64,000 bases of DNA. Source: JBFMHP01 sp040752855 (GTDB taxonomy: Bacteria > Pseudomonadota > Gammaproteobacteria > RBG-16-57-12). Position numbers and translations under genes: made by a program. Positions 25,787 through 35,670 of this stretch are shown piece by piece. The stretch is from positions 1 through 64,000 of the forward strand of contig JBFMHP010000033.1 of assembly GCA_040752855.1 (NCBI GenBank). The letters run 5' to 3'. The first letter of the stretch is position 1, and each line of letters begins with the position of its first letter. The notes under the pieces are model-generated. The model saw nothing but the letters and a program-made list of their open reading frames with translations. It was not told where the DNA came from and ran no database searches.

Positions 25787-26670
25787 AACAGATTTTCCCC
25801 GCCACTTTGACTTGCCTGGATCAAACGCTCCACAAAGAATTCCACATGTCCGCCGGCGCCGGCCGGCATCGGCCAGCCATCGGCCTTTTGCGCCAGGCTC
25901 TTGAATGCCATGGCCGCCTTGCTCCGCGGATATACATCAACCACAGAACGTTGTTTTCTCACCGATTTTTTCAAGTAGTCATCGTAAGGTACCGCGCCCA
26001 TAAAATCCAGCGTCACATCCAAAAAACGATCGGTGACGCGCGTGAGTTTGGCATACAGCTCCCGGCCCTCTTGCAGGCTCTCGACCATATTGCCGACGAT
26101 GCGAAACCGATAGAGTCCGTGTTCACGGCTGAGCAGTTTGATCAAGGCATAGGCGTCGGTGAGCGAGGTCGGCTCGTCGCAGACCACCACCACGACCTCC
26201 TGCGCGGCCTTGCTGAAGCTGACGACGCTGTCGGAGATGCCCGCCGCGGTATCGATGATCAAGGCATCGAGGCCGAAGCTGAGTTCACTGAAAGATCGGA
26301 TGATGCCGGCATGCTGCGCCGGGCTGAGTTCCGCCATGGTCTGGACGCCGGAGGATGCCGGGATGATCCGGATATTGCCCGGCCCGGTCACGATCGCCTC
26401 TTCCAGACTGCAATCCCCGCTCAGGACGTGCGAGAGGTTGTATTGCGGATGCAGGCCGAGGAGCACATCGACATTGGCCAGCCCCAGATCGGCATCCATC
26501 AGCATGACCTCCTTGCCGAGCTGCGCCATGGCCACCGCCATGTTCACCGACAGATTGGTTTTACCGACGCCACCCTTGCCGCTGGTGACGGCGATCACGC
26601 GCACTGGCTTCGGTTTGCTCATGCGGCGCAAGCCCGCGGCCTGATCATTGCTTCGCTCAGCACTCAGCAT
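25783..26670 (-). CDS. fleN: Flagellar number regulator FleN/FlhG (MinD-like ATPase)
   Basis: 295 residues, MinD/ParA-type ATPase with Walker A SGKGGVGKTNLS near residue 30, DADLGLANVDVLLGL and a C-terminal amphipathic helix. In polar flagellates it limits flagellar number and restrains FleQ. Overlaps flhF by 14 bases at its start and fliA by four bases at its end, the canonical polar-flagellum order. Confidence 0.93.
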   Translation of the reverse strand: MLSAERSNDQAAGLRRMSKPKPVRVIAVTSGKGGVGKTNLSVNMAVAMAQLGKEVMLMDADLGLANVDVLLGLHPQYNLSHVLSGDCSLEEAIVTGPGNIRIIPASSGVQTMAELSPAQHAGIIRSFSELSFGLDALIIDTAAGISDSVVSFSKAAQEVVVVVCDEPTSLTDAYALIKLLSREHGLYRFRIVGNMVESLQEGRELYAKLTRVTDRFLDVTLDFMGAVPYDDYLKKSVRKQRSVVDVYPRSKAAMAFKSLAQKADGWPMPAGAGGHVEFFVERLIQASQSGGENLL

Positions 26671-27889
26671 TCACGACCATCCTTCCGTATTCCAGCTCGA
26701 TCGCTTCATCATCGATGCGGCTGTTGAATTTTTTCGCCATGCTCACGCACTTGGTGACCAGGCTGTGGGACCGCGCCGGTTGCAGATCCTCCGGCACCTT
26801 CTGCCCTTCGCTGATGTAGGCGACCGGCAGCTCGTGCTTGATCAGCATGGAGATCGCCTCGCCGAGGCTCGCGGCCTCATCGATTTTGGTCAGGATGCAG
26901 CCGTTGAGGCCGACCCCCTTGAAGGCGCCGATCGCCTCGTCGAGCCCCTGAACCTGGGTGATCGCCGAAAGCACGAGATAGCTGCGGATCTGGCGCAAAC
27001 CGCCTTGCAGCATGGCAAACTGCTCGGTCAGGCGAACATCGCGCTGGCTCATGCCCGCGGTGTCGATCAGCACCAGCTCCTTGTCGCTCACCATCTGGAC
27101 GGCGCTTTCCAATTCATCGAAATTGGCCGCCACATACACCGGCGCGCCGAGTATCCGTCCGTAGGTGCGCAATTGTTCCAACGCGCCGATGCGGTAGTTG
27201 TCCGTGGTGATCAATCCCACCTTGTCCTTGCCGTGGCGCAGGATGTAGCGGGCCGCCAGCTTGGCGATGGTGGTGGTCTTGCCCACACCGGTCGGGCCGA
27301 CCAGCGCGACCACCCCGCCCCGGGTAAGGATGTCGTCATCGGTGATCTTGAGGGCGTGGCCCATCACCGCCAATGCCTTGCGCCACGCCTCGCCATAGGG
27401 CATCTGCTCGTCGATTTCGCCCACCAGGCGCCGCGCGACCTCGGCCTTGATGCCGAGATTCATCACATCACGCAACAGCCGCGCCTGCGTGGGGTTGCGC
27501 CGCGCATTGTCGCCCCAGGCCAGGCCCGAGAGCTGGCTCTCGACCAGGCCGCGCAATTCCTTCATTTCACTCTTCAGCGCCGCCAGCGCCGGTCCCTGGT
27601 CACGCTCGCCGTCCGGCGCAACTTGCCACTGCGGCCGTTTGCCGAAAGCCTTTTCCGCGGCTTGGGCAAAACCCGCCACCTGGGATCGATCGCTAGAGCC
27701 GTTACTTTTGCTATCGTTCGCTTCGGGTTCTTTTTTGAATACATTTTCGTCATAGTCGACCGCCGCCACGATCTCGACGCCGCCGTCGACACGCCGGTTG
27801 GAAAGGATGACCGCATCCGGCCCCTGCTCTTCGCGCACCATGCGGATCGCCTGCCGGATATCCTGGGCAAAAAACCGTTTGATCTTCAT
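26657..27889 (-). CDS. flhF: Flagellar placement GTPase FlhF
   Basis: 410 residues, SRP-type GTPase: basic N-terminal B domain (MKIKRFFAQD), N domain, G domain with GPTGVGKTTTIAKLA near residue 200, TTDNYRIGALEQL and DTAGMSQRD. Directs flagellar assembly to the pole together with FleN. The ATG at 27889 is preferred because GGGTGGG lies upstream; a GTG four codons earlier is possible. Confidence 0.94.
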   Translation of the reverse strand: MKIKRFFAQDIRQAIRMVREEQGPDAVILSNRRVDGGVEIVAAVDYDENVFKKEPEANDSKSNGSSDRSQVAGFAQAAEKAFGKRPQWQVAPDGERDQGPALAALKSEMKELRGLVESQLSGLAWGDNARRNPTQARLLRDVMNLGIKAEVARRLVGEIDEQMPYGEAWRKALAVMGHALKITDDDILTRGGVVALVGPTGVGKTTTIAKLAARYILRHGKDKVGLITTDNYRIGALEQLRTYGRILGAPVYVAANFDELESAVQMVSDKELVLIDTAGMSQRDVRLTEQFAMLQGGLRQIRSYLVLSAITQVQGLDEAIGAFKGVGLNGCILTKIDEAASLGEAISMLIKHELPVAYISEGQKVPEDLQPARSHSLVTKCVSMAKKFNSRIDDEAIELEYGRMVVNAEC

Positions 27890-27925
27890 TGTCGCACCCA
27901 CCCTTTCCGTGGCGCGCCTTGCGCA

Positions 27926-30037
27926 TTATGCGAAGGCGCGCTGCTGACCGATACTTGCAATCACCTTGATCTGTTTGTCCGCCGGCACTTCGTTGTACGA
28001 GAGCACATGCAAGGCCGGAAGCGCGTGGCGCACAAACCGCGCCAGGAAGGGACGGATCTGCGGCGAGACTAGCAGAACCGGCGCCTTGCCCAGGGCCTCC
28101 TGCCGCTGGACGTTTTCCTGGAGCGAGCGATAGAGGTTTTCGGCCAAGCCAGGCTCGATCGCCCCGCCTTCATCACCCGCCTGCAGGGTCTTTTGCAATA
28201 TCTGTTCCAACGTCGGTTCGAGGGTGATGACGCTGATTTCACGCTCCAGGCCGTTGATATTCTGGAGGATTGAGCGTCCAAGGGCCTTGCGCACCATGCC
28301 GGTCAAAAACACGGGATCTTGACTCTGCGGGGCGTGGTCCGCCAAAGTTTCGGCGATCGTGCGGATGTCGCGGATCGGCACATTCTCCTCCAGCAGGTTT
28401 TGCATGACCTTGAGGACCCCGCCCAGCGAGATCGCCCGCGGCACCAGTTCCTCGACCAGTTTCGGCGCCTTCTTCGCCAGATTGTCCAGCAGATGCTGCA
28501 CCTCTTCGCGGCCGAGCAACTCGTGGGCATGGCTTTGCAGCAGATGACTCAAGTGAGTGGCGATCACCGTGCTGGCATCGACCACCGTGTAGCCAAGGGT
28601 TTGCGCCTGCTCGCGTTGGTCGGCGTCGATCCACACCGCCTCCAGGCCAAAGGCCGGGTCACGGCAGGCGATACCGTGCAAGGTGCCAAAAACCTGGCCG
28701 GGATTGAGCGCCAGATACTTTTCGGTCAGCACCTCGTCCTGGCCGAGCGGCACGCCCATCAGGGTGATGCGATAGGCATTCGGCGCCAGTTCCAGGTTGT
28801 CGCGGATGTGGACCGGCGGGATCAGGAAGCCCAGCTCCTGCGAAAGCTTCTTGCGCACGCCCTTGATGCGCGACATCAACTCCCCGCCCTGGGCCTTGTC
28901 GACCATCGGGATCAAGCGATAACCCACCTCCAAGCCGATGAGATCCACCGGGGTGACATCGTCCCAACCGAGCTCCTTGACCTCGGGGGCCGCCGGCCGC
29001 TCGGGCGGCAAGAGTTGCGCGGCGGCGGTCTCGGCCGCGACGGCCTTCTGTTTCTTGTCGACCAGATAGGCCGCGGTGCCGGCAGCGGCGGCCAGCGTCA
29101 AAAAGGCGATGTTCGGCATGCCGGGGATCAAACCCATGGTCCCGATGATGCCCGCCGTCACGCCCAAGGCCTTGGGCTGGTTGAACACCTGTGAGACCAC
29201 CTGTGAGCTCATGTCCTGCTCGGAGGAAACGCGGGTGACGATGATGGCCGCAGCGGTGGACAGCACCAGCGCGGGGATCTGCGCGACCAGGCCGTCGCCG
29301 ATGGTCAGCAGGGTGTAGTTATGCATGGCCGTGCCGAAGTCCAGTCCGTGCTGGAGCATCCCGATCGCCAGGCCGCCGATGATATTGATGAACAGGATCA
29401 GGATCCCGGCGATGGCATCGCCGCGCACAAACTTGCTCGCGCCGTCCATCGCACCGTAGAAATCGGCCTCCATGATCACTTCCTTGCGCCGCGCCTTGGC
29501 CTCGTCCTGTCCGATCAGGCCGGCATTGAGATCGGCGTCGATGGCCATTTGCTTGCCCGGCATCGCATCCAGGGTGAAGCGCGCGCTGACCTCGGAGATG
29601 CGCCCGGCGCCCTTGGTGACCACCACGAAGTTGATGATCACGAGGATGATGAAAACGATGATCCCCACAGCGTAATTGCCCCCGACCACAAACTCGCCGA
29701 AGGCCTCGATCACCTGCCCCGCCGCATCGGTGCCGGTGTGCCCTTCGAGCAAGACCACGCGGGTCGAGGCCACGTTCAGCGCCAGGCGCATCAAGGTGGC
29801 AATCAACAGCACGGTGGGAAAGACACCGAAATCCAGCGGCCGGATTACGTAAATCGCCGCCAGCAGCACGATCAGGCTCAGCGCGATGTTGAAGGTGAAC
29901 AGCATGTCGAGCAGAAACGGCGGCAGAGGCAGGACGAGCATCGCCAGGATCGCCATCATGACCAGCGGCGCGCCCAATCCGCCTTTGAGGATCAGCTTGA
30001 AAAAGTTGGGAGAGGATGGGGTTTGCGCCATGGTCAT
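27926..30037 (-). CDS. flhA: Flagellar export gate protein FlhA
   Basis: 703 residues, normal length. N-terminal half is eight membrane helices with the FHIPEP signature region (AGRISEVSARFTLDAMPGKQ, then DADLNAGLI). The C-terminal half is the cytosolic nonamer ring domain. Forms the export gate with FlhB, FliP, FliQ, FliR. Start ATG overlaps the flhB stop (ATGA). Confidence 0.96.
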   Translation of the reverse strand: MTMAQTPSSPNFFKLILKGGLGAPLVMMAILAMLVLPLPPFLLDMLFTFNIALSLIVLLAAIYVIRPLDFGVFPTVLLIATLMRLALNVASTRVVLLEGHTGTDAAGQVIEAFGEFVVGGNYAVGIIVFIILVIINFVVVTKGAGRISEVSARFTLDAMPGKQMAIDADLNAGLIGQDEAKARRKEVIMEADFYGAMDGASKFVRGDAIAGILILFINIIGGLAIGMLQHGLDFGTAMHNYTLLTIGDGLVAQIPALVLSTAAAIIVTRVSSEQDMSSQVVSQVFNQPKALGVTAGIIGTMGLIPGMPNIAFLTLAAAAGTAAYLVDKKQKAVAAETAAAQLLPPERPAAPEVKELGWDDVTPVDLIGLEVGYRLIPMVDKAQGGELMSRIKGVRKKLSQELGFLIPPVHIRDNLELAPNAYRITLMGVPLGQDEVLTEKYLALNPGQVFGTLHGIACRDPAFGLEAVWIDADQREQAQTLGYTVVDASTVIATHLSHLLQSHAHELLGREEVQHLLDNLAKKAPKLVEELVPRAISLGGVLKVMQNLLEENVPIRDIRTIAETLADHAPQSQDPVFLTGMVRKALGRSILQNINGLEREISVITLEPTLEQILQKTLQAGDEGGAIEPGLAENLYRSLQENVQRQEALGKAPVLLVSPQIRPFLARFVRHALPALHVLSYNEVPADKQIKVIASIGQQRAFA

Positions 30038-31173
30038 TGGTCTCGCTTCAAATCATCGGGTATGGGCAGATCCGCCTCATCGAGCGGCTTGGGCTGCGGG
30101 CCGCGACTGTTCTGATGCATCTGCAACTGGAAGACATAGGCCAGCACCTTGGCCACGGCCAGATACAGCCCGGCCGGAATCTCCTGATCGAGTTCGGTGC
30201 CGTAGTAAAGCGCGCGCGCCAAGGGCGGCGCCTCGACGATCGGGACGCGGTGCTCGCCGGCGACGGCGCGGATGCGCAAGGCCACCATCTCGGTGCCCAT
30301 GGCCACCACCCGGGGCGCGCCCATGCGCGCCTGGTCGTATTTGAGCGCCACTGCATAGTGGCTCGGGTTGGTGATGACCACATCCGCCTTGGGCACCTGC
30401 TGCATCATGCGCCGGCGCGCGATCTCGTGTTGCAGACTGCGGATGCGGCCTTTCACCTCGGGACTGCCCTCGGTCTGCTTGTATTCATCCTTGATCTCCT
30501 GACGGGTCATGCGCAGCTGCCGGGTGTGATCCCAGAGTTGAAACGGCACATCGATGGCGGCGATCACCACCAGCGAGGCCGACAATATGATGAATGACCA
30601 GAACAGGATGCTGGTCATGTGGCTCAGGCCGCCCTCGACCGTCTCCTGCGACAGCCCGAGCAGCTCCTCGAATTGCAGCCACAGCAGCGCCCCGGCCACC
30701 GCCGCCACCAGCGCGAACTTCGCCAGCGCCTTGAACAGCTCCACCATCCCCTTCCAGCCGAAGACCCGCCCCAGTCCCTTGATGGGATCGAGCTTGTCCC
30801 ACTTGAACTCCATCGCCTGCACACTGAAGGCCCAACCGCCCAAGGCCATCGGGGCCACAAAGGCGACCAGCAGCAGCACCATGAGCAGCGGCAGCAGCAT
30901 GTCGACGCCCAGGCTCACCGACTCGATAAAACGGTTGTAGAGCAGTGTCGTGTCGAAGATCTCATCGCGGGTGAGCGTAAAGGAGTCGTGCAGCAGGCCG
31001 AGCATCTTCCGCACCATGTCATCGCCGAGCATGAGCATGCCAAAACCGCCCACCAGCATCACCGCCATGGTGGTCAAATCGCGCGAGCGCGGAATCTGCC
31101 CCTTCTCGCGCGATTCATCGAGGCGCTTCTGGGTAGGTTGTTCGGTGCGTTCTTGGCCGTCGTCTTGCGCCAT
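30034..31173 (-). CDS. flhB: Flagellar export switch protein FlhB
   Basis: 379 residues: four membrane helices then a cytosolic tail. The autocleavage site is N269-P-S-H272, at the same residue numbers as in Salmonella FlhB, with Ser in place of the usual Thr; the cut falls between Asn and Pro. FliK triggers the export switch through this domain. One base after fliR. A separate FlhB-tail gene lies at 16723-17022. Confidence 0.96.
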   Translation of the reverse strand: MAQDDGQERTEQPTQKRLDESREKGQIPRSRDLTTMAVMLVGGFGMLMLGDDMVRKMLGLLHDSFTLTRDEIFDTTLLYNRFIESVSLGVDMLLPLLMVLLLVAFVAPMALGGWAFSVQAMEFKWDKLDPIKGLGRVFGWKGMVELFKALAKFALVAAVAGALLWLQFEELLGLSQETVEGGLSHMTSILFWSFIILSASLVVIAAIDVPFQLWDHTRQLRMTRQEIKDEYKQTEGSPEVKGRIRSLQHEIARRRMMQQVPKADVVITNPSHYAVALKYDQARMGAPRVVAMGTEMVALRIRAVAGEHRVPIVEAPPLARALYYGTELDQEIPAGLYLAVAKVLAYVFQLQMHQNSRGPQPKPLDEADLPIPDDLKRDQ

Positions 31174-31174
31174 C

Positions 31175-31951
31175 TCAGCCCCCCACCAAGCGCGCGATCA
31201 TGTCGAGATTGATGCTGAACATGGACTCCATCATGGCGATCATCCCCGGCAGGGTGAAATACAGGATCACAAATCCCAGGATGATGGTGATGGGAAAGCC
31301 CACGGCGAAGATGTTGAGCTGCGGCGCGGCGCGGGTCATCACACCGAAACTGAGATTGACCAGCAGCAGCGCGGCCATGGCCGGCAGCGCCACCATCACC
31401 GCGCTGGCGAACATCTCGCTGCCCCACGCGACGATCTGCCAATAGCCATTGGCGCCCAGGCCGCTCTCCGAGATCGGCAGCGTCTGAAAACTGTCGACGA
31501 GGATCTCGATCAGCACCAAATGGCCGTCGAGCGCCAGGAAGATCAAGGTGGCCAGGATCATGAAGAATTGCCCCACCACCGGCACGCTGGCGCCCGATTG
31601 CGGATCGATCATCGAGGCAAAGCCCAAGCCCATCTGCATCGAGATGATCTGCGCGCCGATCACAAACACGCTGAAGACCAGTTGCAGCGCGAATCCCATC
31701 GCCAGACCGATCAACACCTGCTGAATGACGATGACCACGCCGGCTGGCGAAAGCGGACTGACCGCGGGCACCTGCGGCACCAGCGGCGCGATGATCACGG
31801 TGAGCGCGAGGGCGAAACTCAGGCGCACGCGCGCGGGGACGGTGCGCGCGCCGATGAACGGCATCGCGGTGGCCAGCGCAGCGATGCGGAAAAACGGCCA
31901 GAGGTAAGAGCCCACCAATGCAGTCAGTTGCGCCTCGGTGAAGTGAATCAT
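31175..31951 (-). CDS. fliR: Flagellar export protein FliR
   Basis: 258 residues, hydrophobic, six membrane segments, starts MIHFTEAQLTALVGSYLWPF. Part of the export pore with FliP5-FliQ4-FliR1 stoichiometry known from other species. The start at 31951 has GGAGGCCGGAG upstream; the longer open frame would overlap fliQ. It overlaps the 3' end of fliQ only outside the chosen CDS. Confidence 0.94.
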   Translation of the reverse strand: MIHFTEAQLTALVGSYLWPFFRIAALATAMPFIGARTVPARVRLSFALALTVIIAPLVPQVPAVSPLSPAGVVIVIQQVLIGLAMGFALQLVFSVFVIGAQIISMQMGLGFASMIDPQSGASVPVVGQFFMILATLIFLALDGHLVLIEILVDSFQTLPISESGLGANGYWQIVAWGSEMFASAVMVALPAMAALLLVNLSFGVMTRAAPQLNIFAVGFPITIILGFVILYFTLPGMIAMMESMFSINLDMIARLVGG

Positions 31952-31974
31952 GCTCCGGCCTCCCGCACCCTTGC

Positions 31975-32244
31975 CTACCCGATGACGCCGGGGATGCTTT
32001 CGATCAGGCGCGTGGTGTAGTTCATCATCAGTTTCAAGATCCACGGCCCGGCCATGATCAACACCGCAAAGGTGATCAGGAGTTTGGGGATGAAACTCAG
32101 CGTCATTTCGTTGATCTGGGTGGCCGCCTGGAACACGGCGACCAGCAGGCCCACGATCAAGCCTGGCAGCAGCAGCACCGTGGTCAACAGCATCACCAGC
32201 TCCATGGCTTCTTTTCCGATCGTCAACGTCGCTTCAGGTGTCAT
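31975..32244 (-). CDS. fliQ: Flagellar export protein FliQ
   Basis: 89 residues, two membrane helices, family-typical MTPEATLTIGKEAMEL start and QAATQINEMTLSFIPK loop. Export gate component. Between fliP and fliR. Confidence 0.95.
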   Translation of the reverse strand: MTPEATLTIGKEAMELVMLLTTVLLLPGLIVGLLVAVFQAATQINEMTLSFIPKLLITFAVLIMAGPWILKLMMNYTTRLIESIPGVIG

Positions 32245-32256
32245 GCCGCGCCTCCC

Positions 32257-33033
32257 TCAGGAACTCACATAAAAACTCGCGGCCAGCGTGCCCATGATCA
32301 GGGCCCAGCCGTCGACCAGCACGAACAGCATCAATTTGAACGGCAGCGAGATGACCAGCGGCGAGAGCATCATCATACCCATGGCCATCAGCACGCTGGC
32401 GACCACCAGATCAATGATCACGAAGGGCAGAAAGATCATGAAGCCGATCTGGAACGCCGTCTTGAGCTCGCTGGTCACAAACGACGGCAACACCAGCGAG
32501 AATGGCACCTGCTCGGGGGACTCCAAATTCTCCTGGCCGCTGATGCGCGCAAACAGCGCCAGATCGGAGTCGCGCGTTTGCGCGAGCATGAAAGACTTGA
32601 AGGGCTCGCCGCCGGCCTTGAAGGCCTGTTCGATCGAGATCTGGTCGTTGAGATACGGCTGCACCGCCTCCTGATTCACCTTGTCGAACACCGGCGTCAT
32701 GATGAAAAAGGTGAGGAACAAGGCCATGCCGATCAGCACTTGATTCGAGGGCGTCGAAGCCAGCCCGAGCGCCTGGCGCAAAATGGCGAGCACGATGATG
32801 ATGCGGGTAAAGGAGGTCATCATCACCAAGGCCGCCGGCAGCAGGCTCAGCACCGTCATCAGGGCCAGGATCTGCAAGGTGATCGAGTAGGTCTCGCTGC
32901 CATCCGGATTGGTGGTCATGGTCACCACCGGCATGGCGGCGTTGGCGGCCAGCGCTTCGAATGACACGCCGCAGCCGACAAACAGCGCCAGGAGTGAGAA
33001 CAGACGGACCAGTTTGAAAGGTACTGCCTTCAT
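32257..33033 (-). CDS. fliP: Flagellar export protein FliP
   Basis: 258 residues with a cleavable signal peptide (to about residue 30), a small periplasmic loop and four membrane segments. Family stretches are MTSFTRIIIVLAILRQALGL, FLTFFIMTPVF and LVIDLVVASVLMAMGMMM-like sequence. Core of the export pore. Three bases after fliO. Confidence 0.95.
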   Translation of the reverse strand: MKAVPFKLVRLFSLLALFVGCGVSFEALAANAAMPVVTMTTNPDGSETYSITLQILALMTVLSLLPAALVMMTSFTRIIIVLAILRQALGLASTPSNQVLIGMALFLTFFIMTPVFDKVNQEAVQPYLNDQISIEQAFKAGGEPFKSFMLAQTRDSDLALFARISGQENLESPEQVPFSLVLPSFVTSELKTAFQIGFMIFLPFVIIDLVVASVLMAMGMMMLSPLVISLPFKLMLFVLVDGWALIMGTLAASFYVSS

Positions 33034-33036
33034 AGA

Positions 33037-33465
33037 TTACTGCCCAAACTGCTTCTTGAGGATTTCGGAAAAGCGCGCGCTCAACTGACCGGCTGGCGGA
33101 TGCTGAGCGGAGACGATCGGCTCTTCCAGGACGTGCAAGGTCTGAATGGCGTTCGGCGTCACCCCCACGAGGATCTGCCGCGGCCCCACCTGGATCAAGA
33201 CGATGCGCTCCCGCGCACCCATCGCCAAGGAACCGACCACCTTGAGCTGATCGGACAGCCCGCCCTGCAGCCGGCCAAAGCGTTTCATGAACCAGGCGAA
33301 GCCGAAGATCAGCAGCACTACGAGGATCAGCCCGAATGTCATCTGCAGGATGCTGCTCACCGCCATGCTTTCCATGGATTGGGCGCCGGCGGCCGGCCCG
33401 GTCGCTGGTTGCGCCGCGCAGATCTCAAAGGCCAGCATCAGGATGAGGAGAAGGATTGGTTTCAT
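33037..33465 (-). CDS. fliO: Flagellar biosynthetic protein FliO
   Basis: 142 residues: signal peptide-like N-terminus, one membrane helix at about residues 38-62, and a cytosolic FliO domain (LKVVGSLAMGARERIVLIQV, ILVGVTPNAIQTLH). Helps FliP assemble. Directly downstream of fliN. Confidence 0.9.
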   Translation of the reverse strand: MKPILLLILMLAFEICAAQPATGPAAGAQSMESMAVSSILQMTFGLILVVLLIFGFAWFMKRFGRLQGGLSDQLKVVGSLAMGARERIVLIQVGPRQILVGVTPNAIQTLHVLEEPIVSAQHPPAGQLSARFSEILKKQFGQ

Positions 33466-33478
33466 ACTGCCGGCTCGA

Positions 33479-33907
33479 TCACTTCAGGCGCTTGATGCGC
33501 TCGCTGGCGCTGATGACATCGGTGAGGCGGATGCCGAATTTTTCGTTGACCACCACCACTTCGCCGTGGGCGATGAGCGTGCCGTTGACCATCACATCCA
33601 GCGGCTCGCCAGCCAGCCGGTCGAGCTCCACCACCGAACCCTGGGTCAGTTGCAGCAGATTGCGGATGCTGATCTTGGTACGGCCGATCTCCATGGAAAT
33701 GTCCACCGGAATGTCCAGGATCATTTCGAGATTGAGATCCTCGCGCATCACCGCCCCATCGTCTTTCAGCTCCGACAGCCGCGCGGGTTTGGCCGCCTGC
33801 TCGTTCAAGGCGGACGCCCAGTCGGCATCGGCCCCGCCTCCCTGTTGGCCCAGGGCGCTCGCCCACTCATTGGCCAGATCGTCTTGACTTTGCTTTTGGT
33901 CGCTCAT
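33479..33907 (-). CDS. fliN: Flagellar motor switch protein FliN
   Basis: 142 residues. Acidic variable N-terminus, then the SpoA domain (LDIPVDISMEIGRTKISIRN, LLQLTQGSVVELDRLAGEPL). C-ring component. Overlaps fliM by four bases. Confidence 0.95.
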   Translation of the reverse strand: MSDQKQSQDDLANEWASALGQQGGGADADWASALNEQAAKPARLSELKDDGAVMREDLNLEMILDIPVDISMEIGRTKISIRNLLQLTQGSVVELDRLAGEPLDVMVNGTLIAHGEVVVVNEKFGIRLTDVISASERIKRLK

Positions 33908-34920
33908 GCTTTTGTTCCTTTGATCAAGGCTGTCGACTGTGAATAGGTTTCAGGGCGCGGCACCATCTCCAAGACCTTGATGCCGACATTCCCTTTGACT
34001 TGCCCGTATTTCCCGCGGAAGATCGGCATCTCTTCGACATAGGCCGTGACCTTCTCCGGGACTTCGATCGGAATGACATCGCCGACCTCGAGCTTGACGA
34101 TATCGGAGAGCTTCAGCGACAAGTGGGTCAGCGGCACGACAAGATCAACCATCGCGTCCTTCATCCCCTCCTTCAGCGCCTGCATCCAACGCTCGTCGAG
34201 TTCGACGCGGTCGCTCTGCACGCCGGCGTCCAGCAGCTCCCGGATCGGCTCGAGCATCGCGTAGGGCATGGTGACGTGAAACTCGCCGCCCCCGCCTTCG
34301 AGCTCAATGTGAAACTTGCTGACCACCACCACCTCGGTCGGGCTGACGATGTTGGCAAACTGCGGATTGACCTCGGTGGCCTGGTATTCGAAATTCACCT
34401 GCAAGGCCGGCGCCCAGGATTCCTTCATATCCTTGAATGCCAGATCCAACATCATGCGGGTGATGCGCTGTTCGGTGGCGGTGAATTCACGCCCCTCGAT
34501 GCGCGCGTGAAATCTCCCATCACCGCCGAAAAAGTTATCCACCAGGATGAACACCAGCTTGGGATCGACCACAAACAGCGCCACCCCGCGCAGCGGCTTG
34601 ACACGCACCATGTTCAAACTGGTCGGCACATACAGGCTGTGCACGTATTCCGAGAACTTCAGCATCTCCACGCCGCTGGTGGTGATCTCCGGGGTCTTGC
34701 GCAGCATATTGAACAGGCTGGTGCGGAAGAAGCGCGAGAAGCGCTCATTGATCATCTCCAGCGTGGGCATGCGCCCGCGGACGATGCGGTCCTGCGTGGT
34801 GAAATCGTAGGAAACCGGATTGCCGTCCTCATCCAGCCGCTCCGTCTCGATATCCCCGCTGGCCACCCCGTGCAGGAGGGCGTCGATTTCATCCTGGGAA
34901 AGAAGATCGTTGGCGCTCAT
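33904..34920 (-). CDS. fliM: Flagellar motor switch protein FliM
   Basis: 338 residues. N-terminal CheY-P binding peptide (LLSQDEIDALLHG), middle CheC-like domain, C-terminal SpoA domain. Binds CheY-P and FliG/FliN in the C ring. Six bases after fliL. Confidence 0.96.
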   Translation of the reverse strand: MSANDLLSQDEIDALLHGVASGDIETERLDEDGNPVSYDFTTQDRIVRGRMPTLEMINERFSRFFRTSLFNMLRKTPEITTSGVEMLKFSEYVHSLYVPTSLNMVRVKPLRGVALFVVDPKLVFILVDNFFGGDGRFHARIEGREFTATEQRITRMMLDLAFKDMKESWAPALQVNFEYQATEVNPQFANIVSPTEVVVVSKFHIELEGGGGEFHVTMPYAMLEPIRELLDAGVQSDRVELDERWMQALKEGMKDAMVDLVVPLTHLSLKLSDIVKLEVGDVIPIEVPEKVTAYVEEMPIFRGKYGQVKGNVGIKVLEMVPRPETYSQSTALIKGTKA

Positions 34921-34926
34921 GATCGC

Positions 34927-35499
34927 TCACTGCATCACAAAGCTGGTGAAGAACACGCCCTCGACCGGCGACTCGCCGAGCTCCTGATCGAGGATCTCCT
35001 TGATCGCCGCCATCGCCTCCTCGCGCAGGGCCTGTTTACCTTCCACGGTGCTGATCTTGTCATAGGTCTGGCTGCTCAGGAGCATCAGCAGAGAATTGCG
35101 AATCGCCGGGATGTGCTTCTCGGCCTCCTTCATCTTCTCCTCCTCGCGCCCCATCATCTCCACCGTCACCTGCAGGAAGCGCGCCTTGCCCTGGCCATCG
35201 AAATTGACGACAAACGGCGGATCGAGCTTCACATACATCGCCGGTCCCCCTTTTTCCTTTTCCTCCGGCGCATCCTCGGGCGCAACGTCGGCCGCATCGC
35301 CCGCAGCATCGGCCGACTCTCCCTGCGTGTCTGGCTTGTGACTGAAAAACCCGGTGGCCCACAGGGTGCCTACCACCGCGCCGGTCAGCAGCACCAGGCT
35401 GAGCAGGATGATCAAAATGATCAGCAAGAGCTTGGATGACGATTTTTTGTCTCCGCCCTGTTTGTCTTCTGCCAAATCAAGGTCATCGGCCTTGGCCAT
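34927..35499 (-). CDS. fliL: Flagellar basal body-associated protein FliL
   Basis: 190 residues: cytosolic charged head, one membrane helix at about residues 24-48, an acidic Ala/Asp/Glu linker, and a periplasmic FliL domain (YVKLDPPFVVNFDGQGKARF). Stabilises stators. First gene of the fliLMNOPQR-flhB operon, preceded by a candidate sigma-54 promoter. Confidence 0.94.
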   Translation of the reverse strand: MAKADDLDLAEDKQGGDKKSSSKLLLIILIILLSLVLLTGAVVGTLWATGFFSHKPDTQGESADAAGDAADVAPEDAPEEKEKGGPAMYVKLDPPFVVNFDGQGKARFLQVTVEMMGREEEKMKEAEKHIPAIRNSLLMLLSSQTYDKISTVEGKQALREEAMAAIKEILDQELGESPVEGVFFTSFVMQ

Positions 35500-35531
35500 G
35501 TTCCGTCCTCCGTCGTTGTTGACCGAGGAAG

Positions 35532-35547
35532 AGCAAATTCTGTGCCC
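35532..35547 (-). promoter_or_regulatory. Candidate sigma-54 promoter of the fliL operon
   Basis: Minus-strand sequence GGGCAC-N5-TTGCT matches the RpoN consensus TGGCAC-N5-TTGCW with exact spacing and the invariant GG and GC doublets. It would start transcription about 20-25 bases upstream of the fliL ATG. The upstream 90 bases are AT-rich and hold two GTCAAAAAAA stretches that might serve an activator such as FleQ; that is speculation. Confidence 0.6.
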
Positions 35548-35670
35548 GGCTTCGTTATTTGATAAAAAATCATTTATAAACAGTGGACTAAAGAATTCCG
35601 GCGACGCTCGTTCGGAACATTTTTTTGACTACTTGGCACCCCATCGACTGCGGCGCCGTTTTTTTGACAT

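Noticed and set aside
34000..35439. A 479-codon plus-strand frame
   Set aside because: Antisense to fliM and fliL; His/Arg/Leu-rich shadow typical of GC-rich genes.
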